From: Bacillus niameyensis
GTDB lineage: Bacteria > Bacillota > Bacilli > Bacillales > Bacillaceae_C
Reading direction: 5' to 3'
Assembly (NCBI RefSeq): GCF_001375535.1
Contig: NZ_LN831197.1
Span: 4,543,156 to 4,607,155, forward strand
Length of the DNA stretch: 64,000 bases
Shown: piece by piece, positions 24,495 through 33,794 of the stretch
Position numbering within the stretch: position 1 is the first letter of the stretch
Layout: each line of letters starts with the position of its first letter
Translations under genes and position numbers: made by a program
The notes under the pieces: model-generated
Database searches by the model: none
Seen by the model: the letters and a program-made list of their open reading frames with translations, nothing else
What the model was told of the DNA's origin: nothing

Positions 24495-26645
24495 ATGCTG
24501 AAAAGAAGCCGTAATGAAGAAAGAACAGGGTTCCAAGAAGTGGAGGCATACAAACCTTCTTATGATTTGCAAACAGATTTTGTTATGGTTTACGGAATTG
24601 ATGATTCGATGCCAGAGCGGATAAAACAGTGGAAAGAGAAAGGCTATGTCGTTCATTTAATGACAGGTGTATCATGGGGTGAATATAAGGAATATTTATA
24701 TGGCGAAGTTGATGGGCGAGAACATTGGGATGAAGCCCAGAAAAATGCGCAAGGAAATCATATTAGCCATGGTGTAGATGTTCCGTATATGGTACCTACC
24801 ATTGCATTTACGAATTTTTTAACAGAAAGAATAAAAATAGCAGTCGACGCAGGTGTTCAGGCCATTCATTTGGAAGAGCCAGAATTTTGGGTAGATGGTG
24901 GATATTCGGAGGCGTTTAAGCGGGAGTGGCAAATCTTCTATAAAGAACCGTGGCAACCGCCTCATGAGTCGGAAGATGCTCAATATCGAGCATCCCAATT
25001 AAAGGCATATTTATATACTCGGACATTAGACCGCTTATGCAGTGAATTGAAGGAATATGCACTTGTCAAGTATAACCGTTTTCTTCGTTTTTACGTACCG
25101 ACCCATAGTCTGATCAATTATACACAATGGCGGATTGTCAGTCCGGAGTCTAAGTTAATTGATTTGCCAGCGGTAGATGGTTATATTGCGCAAATTTGGA
25201 CAGGGACTTCTCGCACGCAAAATGTATATGAGGGAGTTCAAAAAGAGCGGACATTTGAAACGGCTTTTCTGGAGTACGGTATGATGCAGGAACTTGTAAG
25301 CGGTACAGATCGAAGAATGTGGTTTTTACATGACCCAATTGAAGATAATCCAAGATATACATGGTCAGATTATCGGGATAATTACTTTAAAACAGTCGTG
25401 GCTTCGCTTTTACATCCAGATATTGCTCACTATGAAGTTTCACCTTGGCCAAGAAGAATTTTTGAAGGAACTTATCCAAGTGAGGATGGGACTACTCGGG
25501 AAAGAATACCGAACGATTATGCAACAACGCTCCTTACAGTGATGCATACGTTGGGGAACATGGATCAAGCGGATATTCAAGTTTATGGACGTCATGAAAA
25601 GATTGGTGTGCTTGTTGCTGATTCGATGATGTATCAGCGAAAAAATATTAAGTATGAAGGTATGGACACTGAAACTACTACCGCTGAAGAGGAAAGAAGT
25701 CTATTAAACTTTTCCCATTTTTATGGATTAGCTCTGCCGCTTTTAAAGAGGGGACTTTGGGTAAGACCCGTTCAGTTGGACAATGTTCGCCGCTTTTCCA
25801 ATTACTTAAAAGATTATAAGTTATTGATTTTAAGCTATGAATTTTTAAAACCAGAATATCCGGACATCCATAATGCGATCGCACAATGGGTAAAGGAGGG
25901 AGGCATTCTCATCTATGTAGGTGACGACAGTGATCCTTATCATAACGTGAGAGAATGGTGGAATAACGGCAAACAGAAATACGATTCTCCTAGGGAACAT
26001 CTTTTCGAAAGTCTTGGACTTTCCACTGCAACGAAGCAAGGTATTTATGAAATAGGTAAGGGAATTGCGGGTTATTTGACCATATCTCCAGATCAATGTG
26101 CGGAAAGTAAAGTGGATGCGGATGGTTTGAGAGAAATGGTGAAAAATAGTTTAACAATGGCTGATGCTGATTTTGAGTGGGAAGAAAATAATTATTTTAT
26201 GTTGCAAAGAGGGCCTTATCGAGTTGCAGCTGTTCTAGATGAATCCGTCCATGACAATCCGCTTGAACTTGATGGTAGTTTCGTAGATTTATTTGACCCA
26301 GACTTAAGAATTATTCAACAAATCTCGTTGAAGCCAGGTGGTAATGCGTTTTTATATGATCTCGACTATCAGAAGTTTGATAAGGAAGTGGTCGTTATTG
26401 CGGCATCCTCGCGAATAGAAGAACTCGCTCAAAATCGATCAGGCTTTGAGCTGGTTGTGAAAGGCCCTGAAAAGATTCAAGCGGTTGCCAGGGTTTATTG
26501 TCCTAAAAAGCCATTGGCAGCCAAAATTGAAGTTGGACAGCAGAGTGAGCCAATTAAGTGGGAATGGGATGATGAGTCGAAAACAATAATTCTCCATTAT
26601 TCTCATCATTCGGAGGAAAGAACAAAGTTAATCGTTAACTGGTAA
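24495..26645 (+). CDS. Unrecognised 716-aa protein in glycan operon
   Basis: A large cytoplasmic protein without signal peptide or membrane helix. Residues 25-300 read like a TIM barrel, with strand ends DFVMVYGIDDSMPERIKQW, YVVHLMTGVSWGEYKEYLY and AGVQAIHLEEPEFW; the Glu pair in HLEEPEFW (about residues 132-133) and the Asp in FLHDPIEDN are candidate active-site residues. A second part around 420-480 (LLILSYEFLKPEYPD, WVKEGGILIYVGDDSDPY) looks like the GATase-like domain of beta-galactosidase-type enzymes, and the last 200 residues look beta-rich. The layout suggests a glycoside hydrolase, but I do not recognise a family. AGGAGAGA lies nine bases before the ATG. Confidence 0.75.
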   Translation: MLKRSRNEERTGFQEVEAYKPSYDLQTDFVMVYGIDDSMPERIKQWKEKGYVVHLMTGVSWGEYKEYLYGEVDGREHWDEAQKNAQGNHISHGVDVPYMVPTIAFTNFLTERIKIAVDAGVQAIHLEEPEFWVDGGYSEAFKREWQIFYKEPWQPPHESEDAQYRASQLKAYLYTRTLDRLCSELKEYALVKYNRFLRFYVPTHSLINYTQWRIVSPESKLIDLPAVDGYIAQIWTGTSRTQNVYEGVQKERTFETAFLEYGMMQELVSGTDRRMWFLHDPIEDNPRYTWSDYRDNYFKTVVASLLHPDIAHYEVSPWPRRIFEGTYPSEDGTTRERIPNDYATTLLTVMHTLGNMDQADIQVYGRHEKIGVLVADSMMYQRKNIKYEGMDTETTTAEEERSLLNFSHFYGLALPLLKRGLWVRPVQLDNVRRFSNYLKDYKLLILSYEFLKPEYPDIHNAIAQWVKEGGILIYVGDDSDPYHNVREWWNNGKQKYDSPREHLFESLGLSTATKQGIYEIGKGIAGYLTISPDQCAESKVDADGLREMVKNSLTMADADFEWEENNYFMLQRGPYRVAAVLDESVHDNPLELDGSFVDLFDPDLRIIQQISLKPGGNAFLYDLDYQKFDKEVVVIAASSRIEELAQNRSGFELVVKGPEKIQAVARVYCPKKPLAAKIEVGQQSEPIKWEWDDESKTIILHYSHHSEERTKLIVNW

Positions 26646-26675
26646 TCTAGTTTTAAAAATAAATATATAAAAATG

Positions 26676-26700
26676 GGAGAGGGAGAAATCACTCCCCTCC
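26676..26700 (+). other. Intercistronic hairpin
   Basis: GGAG-A-GGGA pairs with TCCC-CTCC between two operon genes, 20 bases before the next start codon, in the same place as the hairpin at 24444-24474. No T-run follows. Confidence 0.4.
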
Positions 26701-26719
26701 GCTAAAGGAGAGAGTTAGT

Positions 26720-28726
26720 ATGCCAGTAAATTTTAGACCCCCATCTGTACCCCTTGTCACTGTTGATCCATACTTCAGTATTTGGTCAGCTGCAGATCAG
26801 TTATATGATGACCATACTCGCCATTGGACAAATAAACGTAACAGTATGGTAGGAATGATCTCCATAGACGGTACTGTAAGGAAATTTATGGGGAAAGTAG
26901 AAATGGCTGAAGATGGACAGTTTGAAGAACCAGCTACAATGGAGCAAACGAGTTTAATAGTTGAACCGCTAACAAGTACATACACATTTGTAGGGGCTGG
27001 TGTAGAACTAGAGGTTCACTTTTTAACACCATTGTTATTAGATGATTTAGATTTATTGTCAAGACCAGCTTCCTATATTACATTTCGCGTGTGTTCCATT
27101 GATGGGCAACCGCATAATGTTAGTATCTACTTTGATGTTTCAGGTGATTGCTGTGTGAATACAGCTGATCAAGCTGTTGTTTGGGAGAGAAAAACGGTTG
27201 GTGAGCATATTGTGTCCATGGCGATAGGAACGAAAGACCAGCCGATTTTAGAAAGAGTTGGCGATGACACGAGAATTGATTGGGGCTATTTTCATGTAGC
27301 TGCACCTGATGCAAGGAAAGTAGAAACTGTTATTCAATCTTATCAAGTTCGCAAGCAGTTTGTAGAAACGAGTCAAATCTCAGGGGACGATGATCATAAT
27401 CAACCACGAACGGTTGTTGAGGATCCTCCAGTAATGGCGACTGTCATTGACTATGGGAATGTGGAAGAAGGTTGGTCATCAAATTATTTAGTTTTAGCCT
27501 ATGATGATATTCATTCTGTTGAATATTTTGGGAAATCACTAGATGCCTACTGGCGTAGAAATGGTTTAACTTTTTCAGAAATGCTCGTTTTAGCTGTAGA
27601 GCAATATGAGGAAATTCAGACAAAGTCGGTTGCGTTTAATGAACAATTGCAAAGAGTCGGCAAAGATACTGGAGGAGAGAAATATAAAGACATTCTGTCA
27701 CTAGCTTATAGACAATCCATTGCTGCTCATAAACTAGTAAGTGATGAAAATGGGGATGTTTTATTTTTATCAAAAGAGAACTTCAGCAATGGCTGTATCG
27801 CAACTGTTGATGTGAGCTATCCATCTATCCCTCTTTATTTATATTATAATCTAGAGCTAGTTAAAGGGATGATGCGGCCGATTTTCCGCTATGCTGCGAG
27901 TGAAGATTGGAAGTTTGACTTTGCCCCCCACGATGTTGGAACATATCCAAAAGCGAATGGGCAAGTATACGGTGAAAATAAATTAGAATTTCAAATGCCG
28001 ATTGAAGAGTGCGGGAATATGCTAATCATGGCTGCCGCTGTTAGTGTCTTTGAAAACGATGCCAACTTCGCCAAAGAACATTGGGATCTTTTAAGTAAAT
28101 GGGCGAACTATTTACTAGAAAATGGACTTGACCCAGAGAATCAATTATGCACAGATGACTTTGCAGGGCATTTAGCACGCAATGCCAACCTATCGATCAA
28201 AGCGATTATCGGAATTGGCGCCTATTCCATTATGTGCAAAATGTTGGCTGAAACCGAGAGTGAGGAGCGGTACTTAAAAGCAGCAAAGGAAATGGCTTCC
28301 AAATGGGAAGAAATGGCACGAGTGGATAATCATTCAAAGTTAACTTTTGATAGTGAATCGGATACTTGGAGCCTGAAATATAATCTCGTATGGGATCGAC
28401 TTTTTAATCTGCACCTATTTCCAGAAGAGCTTGCAGAGAAGGAAGTTCTCTTTTATCAAGAGAAGAGTAATAAGTACGGGACGCCGCTAGATAGCCGAAA
28501 TACGTATACAAAAGCAGATTGGCTCGTTTGGAGTGCGTCAATGGCAGAAGACAAGGATACATTTGAAAAGCTGATTGCGCCATTATGGGACCTTTTAAAT
28601 GAATCGCCGAGTAGAGTGCCATTTACAGATTGGTATGATACGGTTACTGGAAAACAAGTAGGCTTTCAAAACCGTTCTGTAGTTGGAGGCGTATTTATTC
28701 AGTTACTCTATCCTAAAGCGGATTGA
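26720..28726 (+). CDS. Glutaminase A-like (DUF4964/5127/4965/1793) protein
   Basis: A 668-residue protein with the domain order of the GtaA-like family: N-terminal RPPSVPLVTVDPYFSIWS (DUF4964), a beta-sandwich with ASYITFRVCSIDGQPHNVSI (DUF5127-like), then a six-hairpin helical domain with FLSKENFSNGCIATVDVSYP, FAPHDVGTYPKANGQ and GLDPENQLCTDDFAGHLARN (DUF4965/1793-like). The fungal namesake is a glutaminase, but bacterial copies sit in glycan loci and are more plausibly glycoside hydrolases; substrate unknown. No signal peptide. GGAGAGAG precedes ATG 26720. Last gene of the regulator-led operon. Confidence 0.85.
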   Translation: MPVNFRPPSVPLVTVDPYFSIWSAADQLYDDHTRHWTNKRNSMVGMISIDGTVRKFMGKVEMAEDGQFEEPATMEQTSLIVEPLTSTYTFVGAGVELEVHFLTPLLLDDLDLLSRPASYITFRVCSIDGQPHNVSIYFDVSGDCCVNTADQAVVWERKTVGEHIVSMAIGTKDQPILERVGDDTRIDWGYFHVAAPDARKVETVIQSYQVRKQFVETSQISGDDDHNQPRTVVEDPPVMATVIDYGNVEEGWSSNYLVLAYDDIHSVEYFGKSLDAYWRRNGLTFSEMLVLAVEQYEEIQTKSVAFNEQLQRVGKDTGGEKYKDILSLAYRQSIAAHKLVSDENGDVLFLSKENFSNGCIATVDVSYPSIPLYLYYNLELVKGMMRPIFRYAASEDWKFDFAPHDVGTYPKANGQVYGENKLEFQMPIEECGNMLIMAAAVSVFENDANFAKEHWDLLSKWANYLLENGLDPENQLCTDDFAGHLARNANLSIKAIIGIGAYSIMCKMLAETESEERYLKAAKEMASKWEEMARVDNHSKLTFDSESDTWSLKYNLVWDRLFNLHLFPEELAEKEVLFYQEKSNKYGTPLDSRNTYTKADWLVWSASMAEDKDTFEKLIAPLWDLLNESPSRVPFTDWYDTVTGKQVGFQNRSVVGGVFIQLLYPKAD

Positions 28727-28760
28727 CCTTTGCTAAAAGTTTAAGTAGTAATTAACTATA

Positions 28761-28809
28761 CAAATGGAGCCAAAGAATAGGTAGTTTTACCTTTCCTTGG
28801 CTCCATTTG
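28761..28809. terminator. Bidirectional terminator
   Basis: CAAATGGAGCCAA (28761-28773) and TTGGCTCCATTTG (28797-28809) form a 13-bp perfect stem followed by TTTTC, between convergent genes. Confidence 0.85.
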
Positions 28810-28880
28810 TTTTCTATTTTCGATTCATCAGCAGCTAATCAGAACAAAGGAGTTCCAGAACATAGACGTTACAAAAAGCA

Positions 28881-30227
28881 TTACTGAGTAGCCTTAGCCT
28901 CCTGAATTTTAGCTTCTGATTCCTCTTTAATGACGCGGAGATATTCGTTACGATCCATACCAGAAGTCGCATATCTACCTGGATCAAGGTCGACATACCG
29001 ATCCCATGGACTGATTTGCGCTGGCGGAGTCGCAGGTGGATGTTCAAAAATAGTAGCTACATTTGTTTCGTCCGCGAAATCATAGTCTTGGAAAAACTCG
29101 CTAAGTACGGATGTGTCGGTTGTTGAAGGCCCGATGCCTTGACGTGATGCAAAGGTTTGGTATTCACTTTCTGTAAAGAACGCCAATACTTGGAAGGCTG
29201 CATCCTTTTTCTCACTATGCTTATTAATGTGCAATGGAATTATTTGTCCGTCAGGGCGATGACTGACAGCAGGCCCATCATCCCATACAGGAAGTGGAGC
29301 TACGGCTTGAACAAGTGATTCATTATTTTGCCACCAATTGAGCCCCTGTACAAACTCTACTAGCATAGCTGTTGTTTGGTCCTCAACGTAACGAGCTCCG
29401 CTAAAATGATCCTCAACATCTCCATGAGAGGCAATAACCTGATCGAGAAGATCAAAATATTTCGCAATCTCTGGTTGATCTAAATTGACTTCTCCAGTTT
29501 CTGGATCGGTTAAGTTAACAGGAATTTGCTGGAGCGGAACATATGGGTTGGCGAAGTCAAGACCCCGATATTGAACTCCATTTCGTTCCCCAGTCATCTT
29601 TCTTGCCAATTCTAATGCTTCACTCCATGTCATATTGTTCGAAGGATAATCCTGACCAAACAAATCAAAAATATCTTTATTGTAAAACAGAACACGATAA
29701 ATAACTTCATATGGTATGCCTAATAGTCGTCCTTGACTATCACTGCCCCGCATTGCATCTAGAAAAACTGGATTAATATGACTTGTATCATATCCATATT
29801 TTTCAATCATCTCATCTAAATTATAGGCTAGGTCCAAATAGTCAAGGTTTTCCGTCGAGACTTCAAAAAGGATATCTGGGACAATCCCCTGGGCGAACAA
29901 CTCTTCTAGTTCTTCACGTCCCGAACCTGATCGGACATGTTCTACAGTAATATGAGGAAGTGCAGCCTCAATAGGCTCTTTAAAACGAGTATTAAACATC
30001 TCTTCATCCCAATGGACTTGAATAGAAATAGTTACTTCCTCATCTGAAAATTCCATTGCTGGTTCTGGATCATCGTTAGGCTTAGAATCGCCATTTTCAG
30101 AACTCCCATTCCCAGAATTTCCATTGGTATCCACTTTTTCTGTGGGGCCATTAGAACACGCAAATAGTAATAAGCTTAAGCAACTAATCAATATTAAGAG
30201 CGAAAAGGGTTTAGTAAGCGCATTCAT
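28881..30227 (-). CDS. Extracellular solute-binding lipoprotein (sugar ABC importer)
   Basis: A 448-residue family 1 binding protein. The lipoprotein signal is ILISCLSLLLFACS, with the lipobox Cys at residue 24. A Ser/Gly/Asn/Glu linker follows, then VTISIQVHWDEEMFNTRFKE, DILFEVSTENLDYLDLA and LFYNKDIFDLFGQDYPSNNM, typical of the maltodextrin-binding fold. GGAGG lies eight bases before the ATG. No permease or ATPase gene is adjacent, so it must share membrane components encoded elsewhere. It is the last gene on the minus strand here, facing the glycan operon. Confidence 0.85.
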   Translation of the reverse strand: MNALTKPFSLLILISCLSLLLFACSNGPTEKVDTNGNSGNGSSENGDSKPNDDPEPAMEFSDEEVTISIQVHWDEEMFNTRFKEPIEAALPHITVEHVRSGSGREELEELFAQGIVPDILFEVSTENLDYLDLAYNLDEMIEKYGYDTSHINPVFLDAMRGSDSQGRLLGIPYEVIYRVLFYNKDIFDLFGQDYPSNNMTWSEALELARKMTGERNGVQYRGLDFANPYVPLQQIPVNLTDPETGEVNLDQPEIAKYFDLLDQVIASHGDVEDHFSGARYVEDQTTAMLVEFVQGLNWWQNNESLVQAVAPLPVWDDGPAVSHRPDGQIIPLHINKHSEKKDAAFQVLAFFTESEYQTFASRQGIGPSTTDTSVLSEFFQDYDFADETNVATIFEHPPATPPAQISPWDRYVDLDPGRYATSGMDRNEYLRVIKEESEAKIQEAKATQ

Positions 30228-30527
30228 TAACTTTCCTCCTAAGTTTTTGTTAAAAACTTTAATAATCTTTCTAACATCATTGCGAGATTCTTTTGCACCT
30301 GGAGTTTTGATACTTGTATGACCCGACCATAGCTCTTTATTTTGTTTAATCCCTCAACTCCTTTTTATGTATTGCCTTAAAAATTATTCAAATATTTAAA
30401 TTAGGGGAATTATAATAAATATATCCAAAATTGTTATAATAGTCAAGACAATTTGATATGACATTAGATGCATTTATAACAATCTTTTTTGCGGAGAAGA
30501 AGGATAATTTCATCTTGAAAAATAAGT
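30228..30527 (-). other. Leader and promoter region of the binding-protein gene
   Basis: No gene was found on either strand. It holds the promoter at 30418-30446 and a leader of about 180 bases in which I see no conserved riboswitch core. Confidence 0.5.
30418..30446 (-). promoter_or_regulatory. Promoter of the solute-binding protein gene
   Basis: On the minus strand TTGACT (30446-30441) and TATATT (30423-30418) are 17 bases apart, giving a start near 30411 and an unusually long leader of about 180 bases. Confidence 0.6.
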
Positions 30528-30567
30528 AAAACAGGACGGGAAAATCATTATGATTTCCGTCCTGTTT
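30528..30567 (-). terminator. Terminator after the Gfo/Idh/MocA gene
   Basis: AAACAGGACGG (30528-30538) and CCGTCCTGTTT (30557-30567) form an 11-bp stem 45 bases past the minus-strand stop; TTACTTATTTTT follows on that strand. Confidence 0.8.
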
Positions 30568-30611
30568 CGAGTAAAAAAATATATATGATCAAAGAATAGG
30601 ATTCTTTTCAT

Positions 30612-31577
30612 TTATACTAAAGGCTCATATCCGGCTGCTTTGTATATCAATTCTGTCAGATTAACGACTTCTTTAGCAAAATGACCTGGTACTTTAACTT
30701 CGTGTTTTCCTAGAATCGCATCAATAAAGCTTTTATCTTGATTTGTTGCCTTTTCTGGAAGTAGCGGTGTAATTGGCTCAGTTCCTAAACGATGGAGTGT
30801 GACTTTTCCATTATCATAGAAAATACCACCTTTTTCACCACAAAATACATAGGTTTCATGCCAAAAAGGCGCATAACCGACAATGTTTAAACCAGCGATG
30901 ACATTATTTTCAAAGCGAATAGCTGTAAAGGAATCGAGCTCTACTGCTGAATGATGCTTTTCTAATTGTGTCGATACCTCTATCGGAGTTAATCCCGTTG
31001 TCCAGAGTAGCACATCACATATATGACTGCCGGAATCCATTAACATCCCACCCCCTGATAAAGCAGGGTTTTTACGCCATACATTCTCTGATCCATGTCC
31101 CCACTGTTGGTATAAAGAGGCCGTAACTGAAGTTAATCTTCCAATCTCGCCATTTGCGATGGCTTCACGGATATACATAAAGGCGGGTTCAAAATGACGT
31201 TGATACGATACTTGTAACACCTTTCCCAGTTTTTCAGCTGTCTTTATTAATTCCTCCGCTTCTTTTTTTGAGCAGGCCATTGGTTTTTCAATCAATACAT
31301 GGCAACCGTGCTCCATGACGTCCATAGCTTGTCTAAAATGAAGTGTGTGTGGGGAACAAATAATGACTGCATCTAATGAAGGGTGCTTTAGCATATCTGT
31401 GTGATCATCGAACTCAGAAGCCGCTGTTAGTTGATACTTGTTAATAAATCGTTTTCTATTATTTTCATTCGGATCTGTAACCGCCACAATTTCCACATTG
31501 TCTAATACAGCCAAATGATCCCCGTGCAAATTAGAAATCCCGCCAGTTCCAATTATACCAATATGAATTTTCTTCAT
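30612..31577 (-). CDS. Gfo/Idh/MocA family oxidoreductase
   Basis: A 321-residue NAD(P)-dependent sugar or inositol dehydrogenase. The Rossmann loop is IGIIGTGGISNLHGDHLAVL (residues 5-24, GxGGxxxxH), and the family motif VLIEKPMACS (92-101) carries the catalytic-site Lys-Pro. The C-terminal alpha/beta domain contains GGGMLMDSGSHICDVLLW with the conserved Asp and His. It lies 73 bases downstream of an isomerase gene on the same strand, so the two form an operon. The substrate is unknown; such pairs oxidise a sugar hydroxyl so that a partner can isomerise or eliminate the product. Confidence 0.88.
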   Translation of the reverse strand: MKKIHIGIIGTGGISNLHGDHLAVLDNVEIVAVTDPNENNRKRFINKYQLTAASEFDDHTDMLKHPSLDAVIICSPHTLHFRQAMDVMEHGCHVLIEKPMACSKKEAEELIKTAEKLGKVLQVSYQRHFEPAFMYIREAIANGEIGRLTSVTASLYQQWGHGSENVWRKNPALSGGGMLMDSGSHICDVLLWTTGLTPIEVSTQLEKHHSAVELDSFTAIRFENNVIAGLNIVGYAPFWHETYVFCGEKGGIFYDNGKVTLHRLGTEPITPLLPEKATNQDKSFIDAILGKHEVKVPGHFAKEVVNLTELIYKAAGYEPLV

Positions 31578-31650
31578 AATTTACCTCATTCCCCGATTTA
31601 AAATTTGTTTCTATAAAATAGATACAAGCGAAACTCGGAAAAAATGCGAC

Positions 31651-32526
31651 TTATTTAAAATAAAGTGTTAAATGATTTTTAGCTTTCACAATCCCTTGTT
31701 GTTCGGCTTCTAAAGAGCCCCAAAAACGCATATCCTCAAGTTCAATACTAATGGGGCCTTTATATCCAATTTTTTCAAGGCGAACGGCTACCTTGTCCCA
31801 TTCGACATCGCCATGGCCAGGAATCGTATATCGCCATGCCCCTTCAGAAAATCCATATTTCACTCCAAAGCTAGCAGGTAAAGTGCCATATTCATATTGT
31901 TCATCATGTAAAATCTCAGTATCTTTTCCATGGCAATAATTAACACGATCACCAAACTCAGCAAGAACTCGTAAATAATCAATTCCAAGCCGGACTAAAT
32001 GAGACGGGTCATAATTCAGTCCGAAGTGTTTGGATGGAATATGCTCGAACATCGCCCTTAATGTTTCCGGTGTACAGCCAATTGCCGGATATTGCGGAGC
32101 TGGTCCTGGCCAACCTTCTAGGGCAAGATAAAGGCCTTTTTCTTCCGCGTGTTTAATAACCTCAGGAAAGGATTCCTTCCAGATTGAAAAGCTCTTTTCT
32201 CTTGATTGATTCGCATCTTCAGGGATAAGAACTAGAAACAGTACTTTTCCACCTAACTCTGATACTTCCGTCATTTGTTTCGTGATCGACTCGATCGCAT
32301 TTGCGCGTCGCGATTCATCTTCACTAAGCAAAGCCGAAGTGCCTCTCAGGTCAATGGAACCAACTTGAAGCCCCGCATCATGTAAAGTCTTTTTAATACT
32401 TTCGTTATATACAGGAACGTCAACGACATCAAGTCCAATACTTGCCGCCCAATAAGCGACGTTTTCCATTCCTAGCTTGCCAATATGCGGGGGGATCCGC
32501 ATTCCGATTTGAAAACTCATGATCAT
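31651..32526 (-). CDS. Sugar phosphate isomerase/epimerase (AP endonuclease family 2 fold)
   Basis: A 291-residue TIM barrel. Metal-ligand type motifs are visible: LALEGWPGPAPQYP (Glu), LNYDPSHLVRLGID (Asp and His), VNYCHGKDTEI (His), IPGHGDVEWDKV (His) and GPISIELEDMRFWG (Glu). Members include xylose-isomerase-like enzymes, inosose dehydratase, and 3-keto-glycoside lyases. First gene of a two-gene minus-strand operon with the Gfo/Idh/MocA dehydrogenase. The start GAGGTATGATC context places AGGAGGTATG directly before ATG 32526; the next ATG six bases on (32520) has better spacing and may be the true start. Confidence 0.85.
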   Translation of the reverse strand: MIMSFQIGMRIPPHIGKLGMENVAYWAASIGLDVVDVPVYNESIKKTLHDAGLQVGSIDLRGTSALLSEDESRRANAIESITKQMTEVSELGGKVLFLVLIPEDANQSREKSFSIWKESFPEVIKHAEEKGLYLALEGWPGPAPQYPAIGCTPETLRAMFEHIPSKHFGLNYDPSHLVRLGIDYLRVLAEFGDRVNYCHGKDTEILHDEQYEYGTLPASFGVKYGFSEGAWRYTIPGHGDVEWDKVAVRLEKIGYKGPISIELEDMRFWGSLEAEQQGIVKAKNHLTLYFK

Positions 32527-32727
32527 ACCTCCTGTATAAAAGTTCTTGCTACCTTAAAAGATTAGTCCTCTCGTAAACTATTTATGACAGATTTATTTTT
32601 ATTAATATCATTGATATACAAACGGACAGAATCTTTTTGGTCTATCATTATTTATCCTTCATATGATCTATGAGGATATTACTCCAAGAAATGAACAGGA
32701 ATTTTTAATGAAGAGGAGTGATTTTAT

Positions 32728-33780
32728 TTGAGCAATCCGTTACAAGTAGGGTTAATAGGCTATGGATTCGCAGGTAGAACCTTTCATGCTCCAATTATTA
32801 CTTCTGTTCCTAGCTTACACTTAAAAAAAGTGGTAGAGCGAAGGAGCGAACATTCGAAAGAACGGTATCCGTGGGTGGAAGTTGTAAAATCTGTTACTAA
32901 ACTTTATGAGGATCCAACAATTGATTTAATCGTCATCACAACTCTAAGCACACAACATGGCGAATTCGTCCGCGATGCATTGAATGCAGGAAAACATGTC
33001 GTTATTGAGAAACCGTTCACAGCTACGAGTGCAGAGGCAGATGAACTAATCCAGTTGGCGAAAGAGAAAAATAAGGTATTAAGTGTTTTTCATAATCGGC
33101 GCTGGGATGGCGATTTTATGACGCTTCAAGCTATTATTCGAGAGGGACTGCTTGGAGAAATCAAGGAATGCGAGTTCCGTTGGGATCGTTATCATCCGAA
33201 TGCGACGAATCATAATTGGCGTGATCAAGCAGGAAAAGGGGCAGGAGTATTTTATGATTTAGGTGTTCATTTACTTGATCAAGCCGTTCAGCTTTTCGGG
33301 GCTCCTCAAAAAATTAGTGCACATATTCAAAATCAACGTAAAGGTGCCATTGCCCATGATTACTTTGATGTAACGCTTCTATATGAAAACAATTTGAAGG
33401 TCACTCTTAGATCCTCCCCATTTGTTCGAATGGAAAGCCCTCGTTATGTTTTACATGGAGAAAAAGGATCATTCATTAAATTTGGAATCGATCCACAAGA
33501 AAAAGCTTTAATAGCTGGAGAATCTCCTGCCTCGAACAGACAGTGGGGGAGGGAAAGCAAAGAACGCTGGGGAGTTGTCCACACAACAATCGGACAGTTG
33601 AATATTAAGGGGGAAATTGAGACTATTCCTGGGGGCTACCAGCATTACTACCAAAATATATACGACTCTATAATGGGATTCTCCGATTTACTAGTGAAAC
33701 CGGAAGAGGCGAGATTCAATATCTATTTAATTGAACGGGCTTTACAATCCGACAAGGAAGGACGGTTTTTATCTATATGA
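32728..33780 (+). CDS. Gfo/Idh/MocA oxidoreductase, YvaA/IolW-like
   Basis: A 350-residue dehydrogenase. GLIGYGFAGRTFHAPII (residues 8-24) is the NADP-binding loop typical of the YvaA/IolW (scyllo-inositol dehydrogenase) branch; VVIEKPFTATSAEAD (92-106) holds the Lys-Pro motif; GVFYDLGVHLLDQAVQLFG contains the conserved Asp/His pair and YRWDRYHPNATNHNWRDQ-like substrate loop lies just before it. The start is TTG 32728 with GAGGAG about eleven bases upstream. It is divergent from the other dehydrogenase/isomerase operon and directly precedes a second isomerase gene. Substrate specificity is not established. Confidence 0.88.
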   Translation: MSNPLQVGLIGYGFAGRTFHAPIITSVPSLHLKKVVERRSEHSKERYPWVEVVKSVTKLYEDPTIDLIVITTLSTQHGEFVRDALNAGKHVVIEKPFTATSAEADELIQLAKEKNKVLSVFHNRRWDGDFMTLQAIIREGLLGEIKECEFRWDRYHPNATNHNWRDQAGKGAGVFYDLGVHLLDQAVQLFGAPQKISAHIQNQRKGAIAHDYFDVTLLYENNLKVTLRSSPFVRMESPRYVLHGEKGSFIKFGIDPQEKALIAGESPASNRQWGRESKERWGVVHTTIGQLNIKGEIETIPGGYQHYYQNIYDSIMGFSDLLVKPEEARFNIYLIERALQSDKEGRFLSI

Positions 33781-33794
33781 AAGGAGAAAAACCA

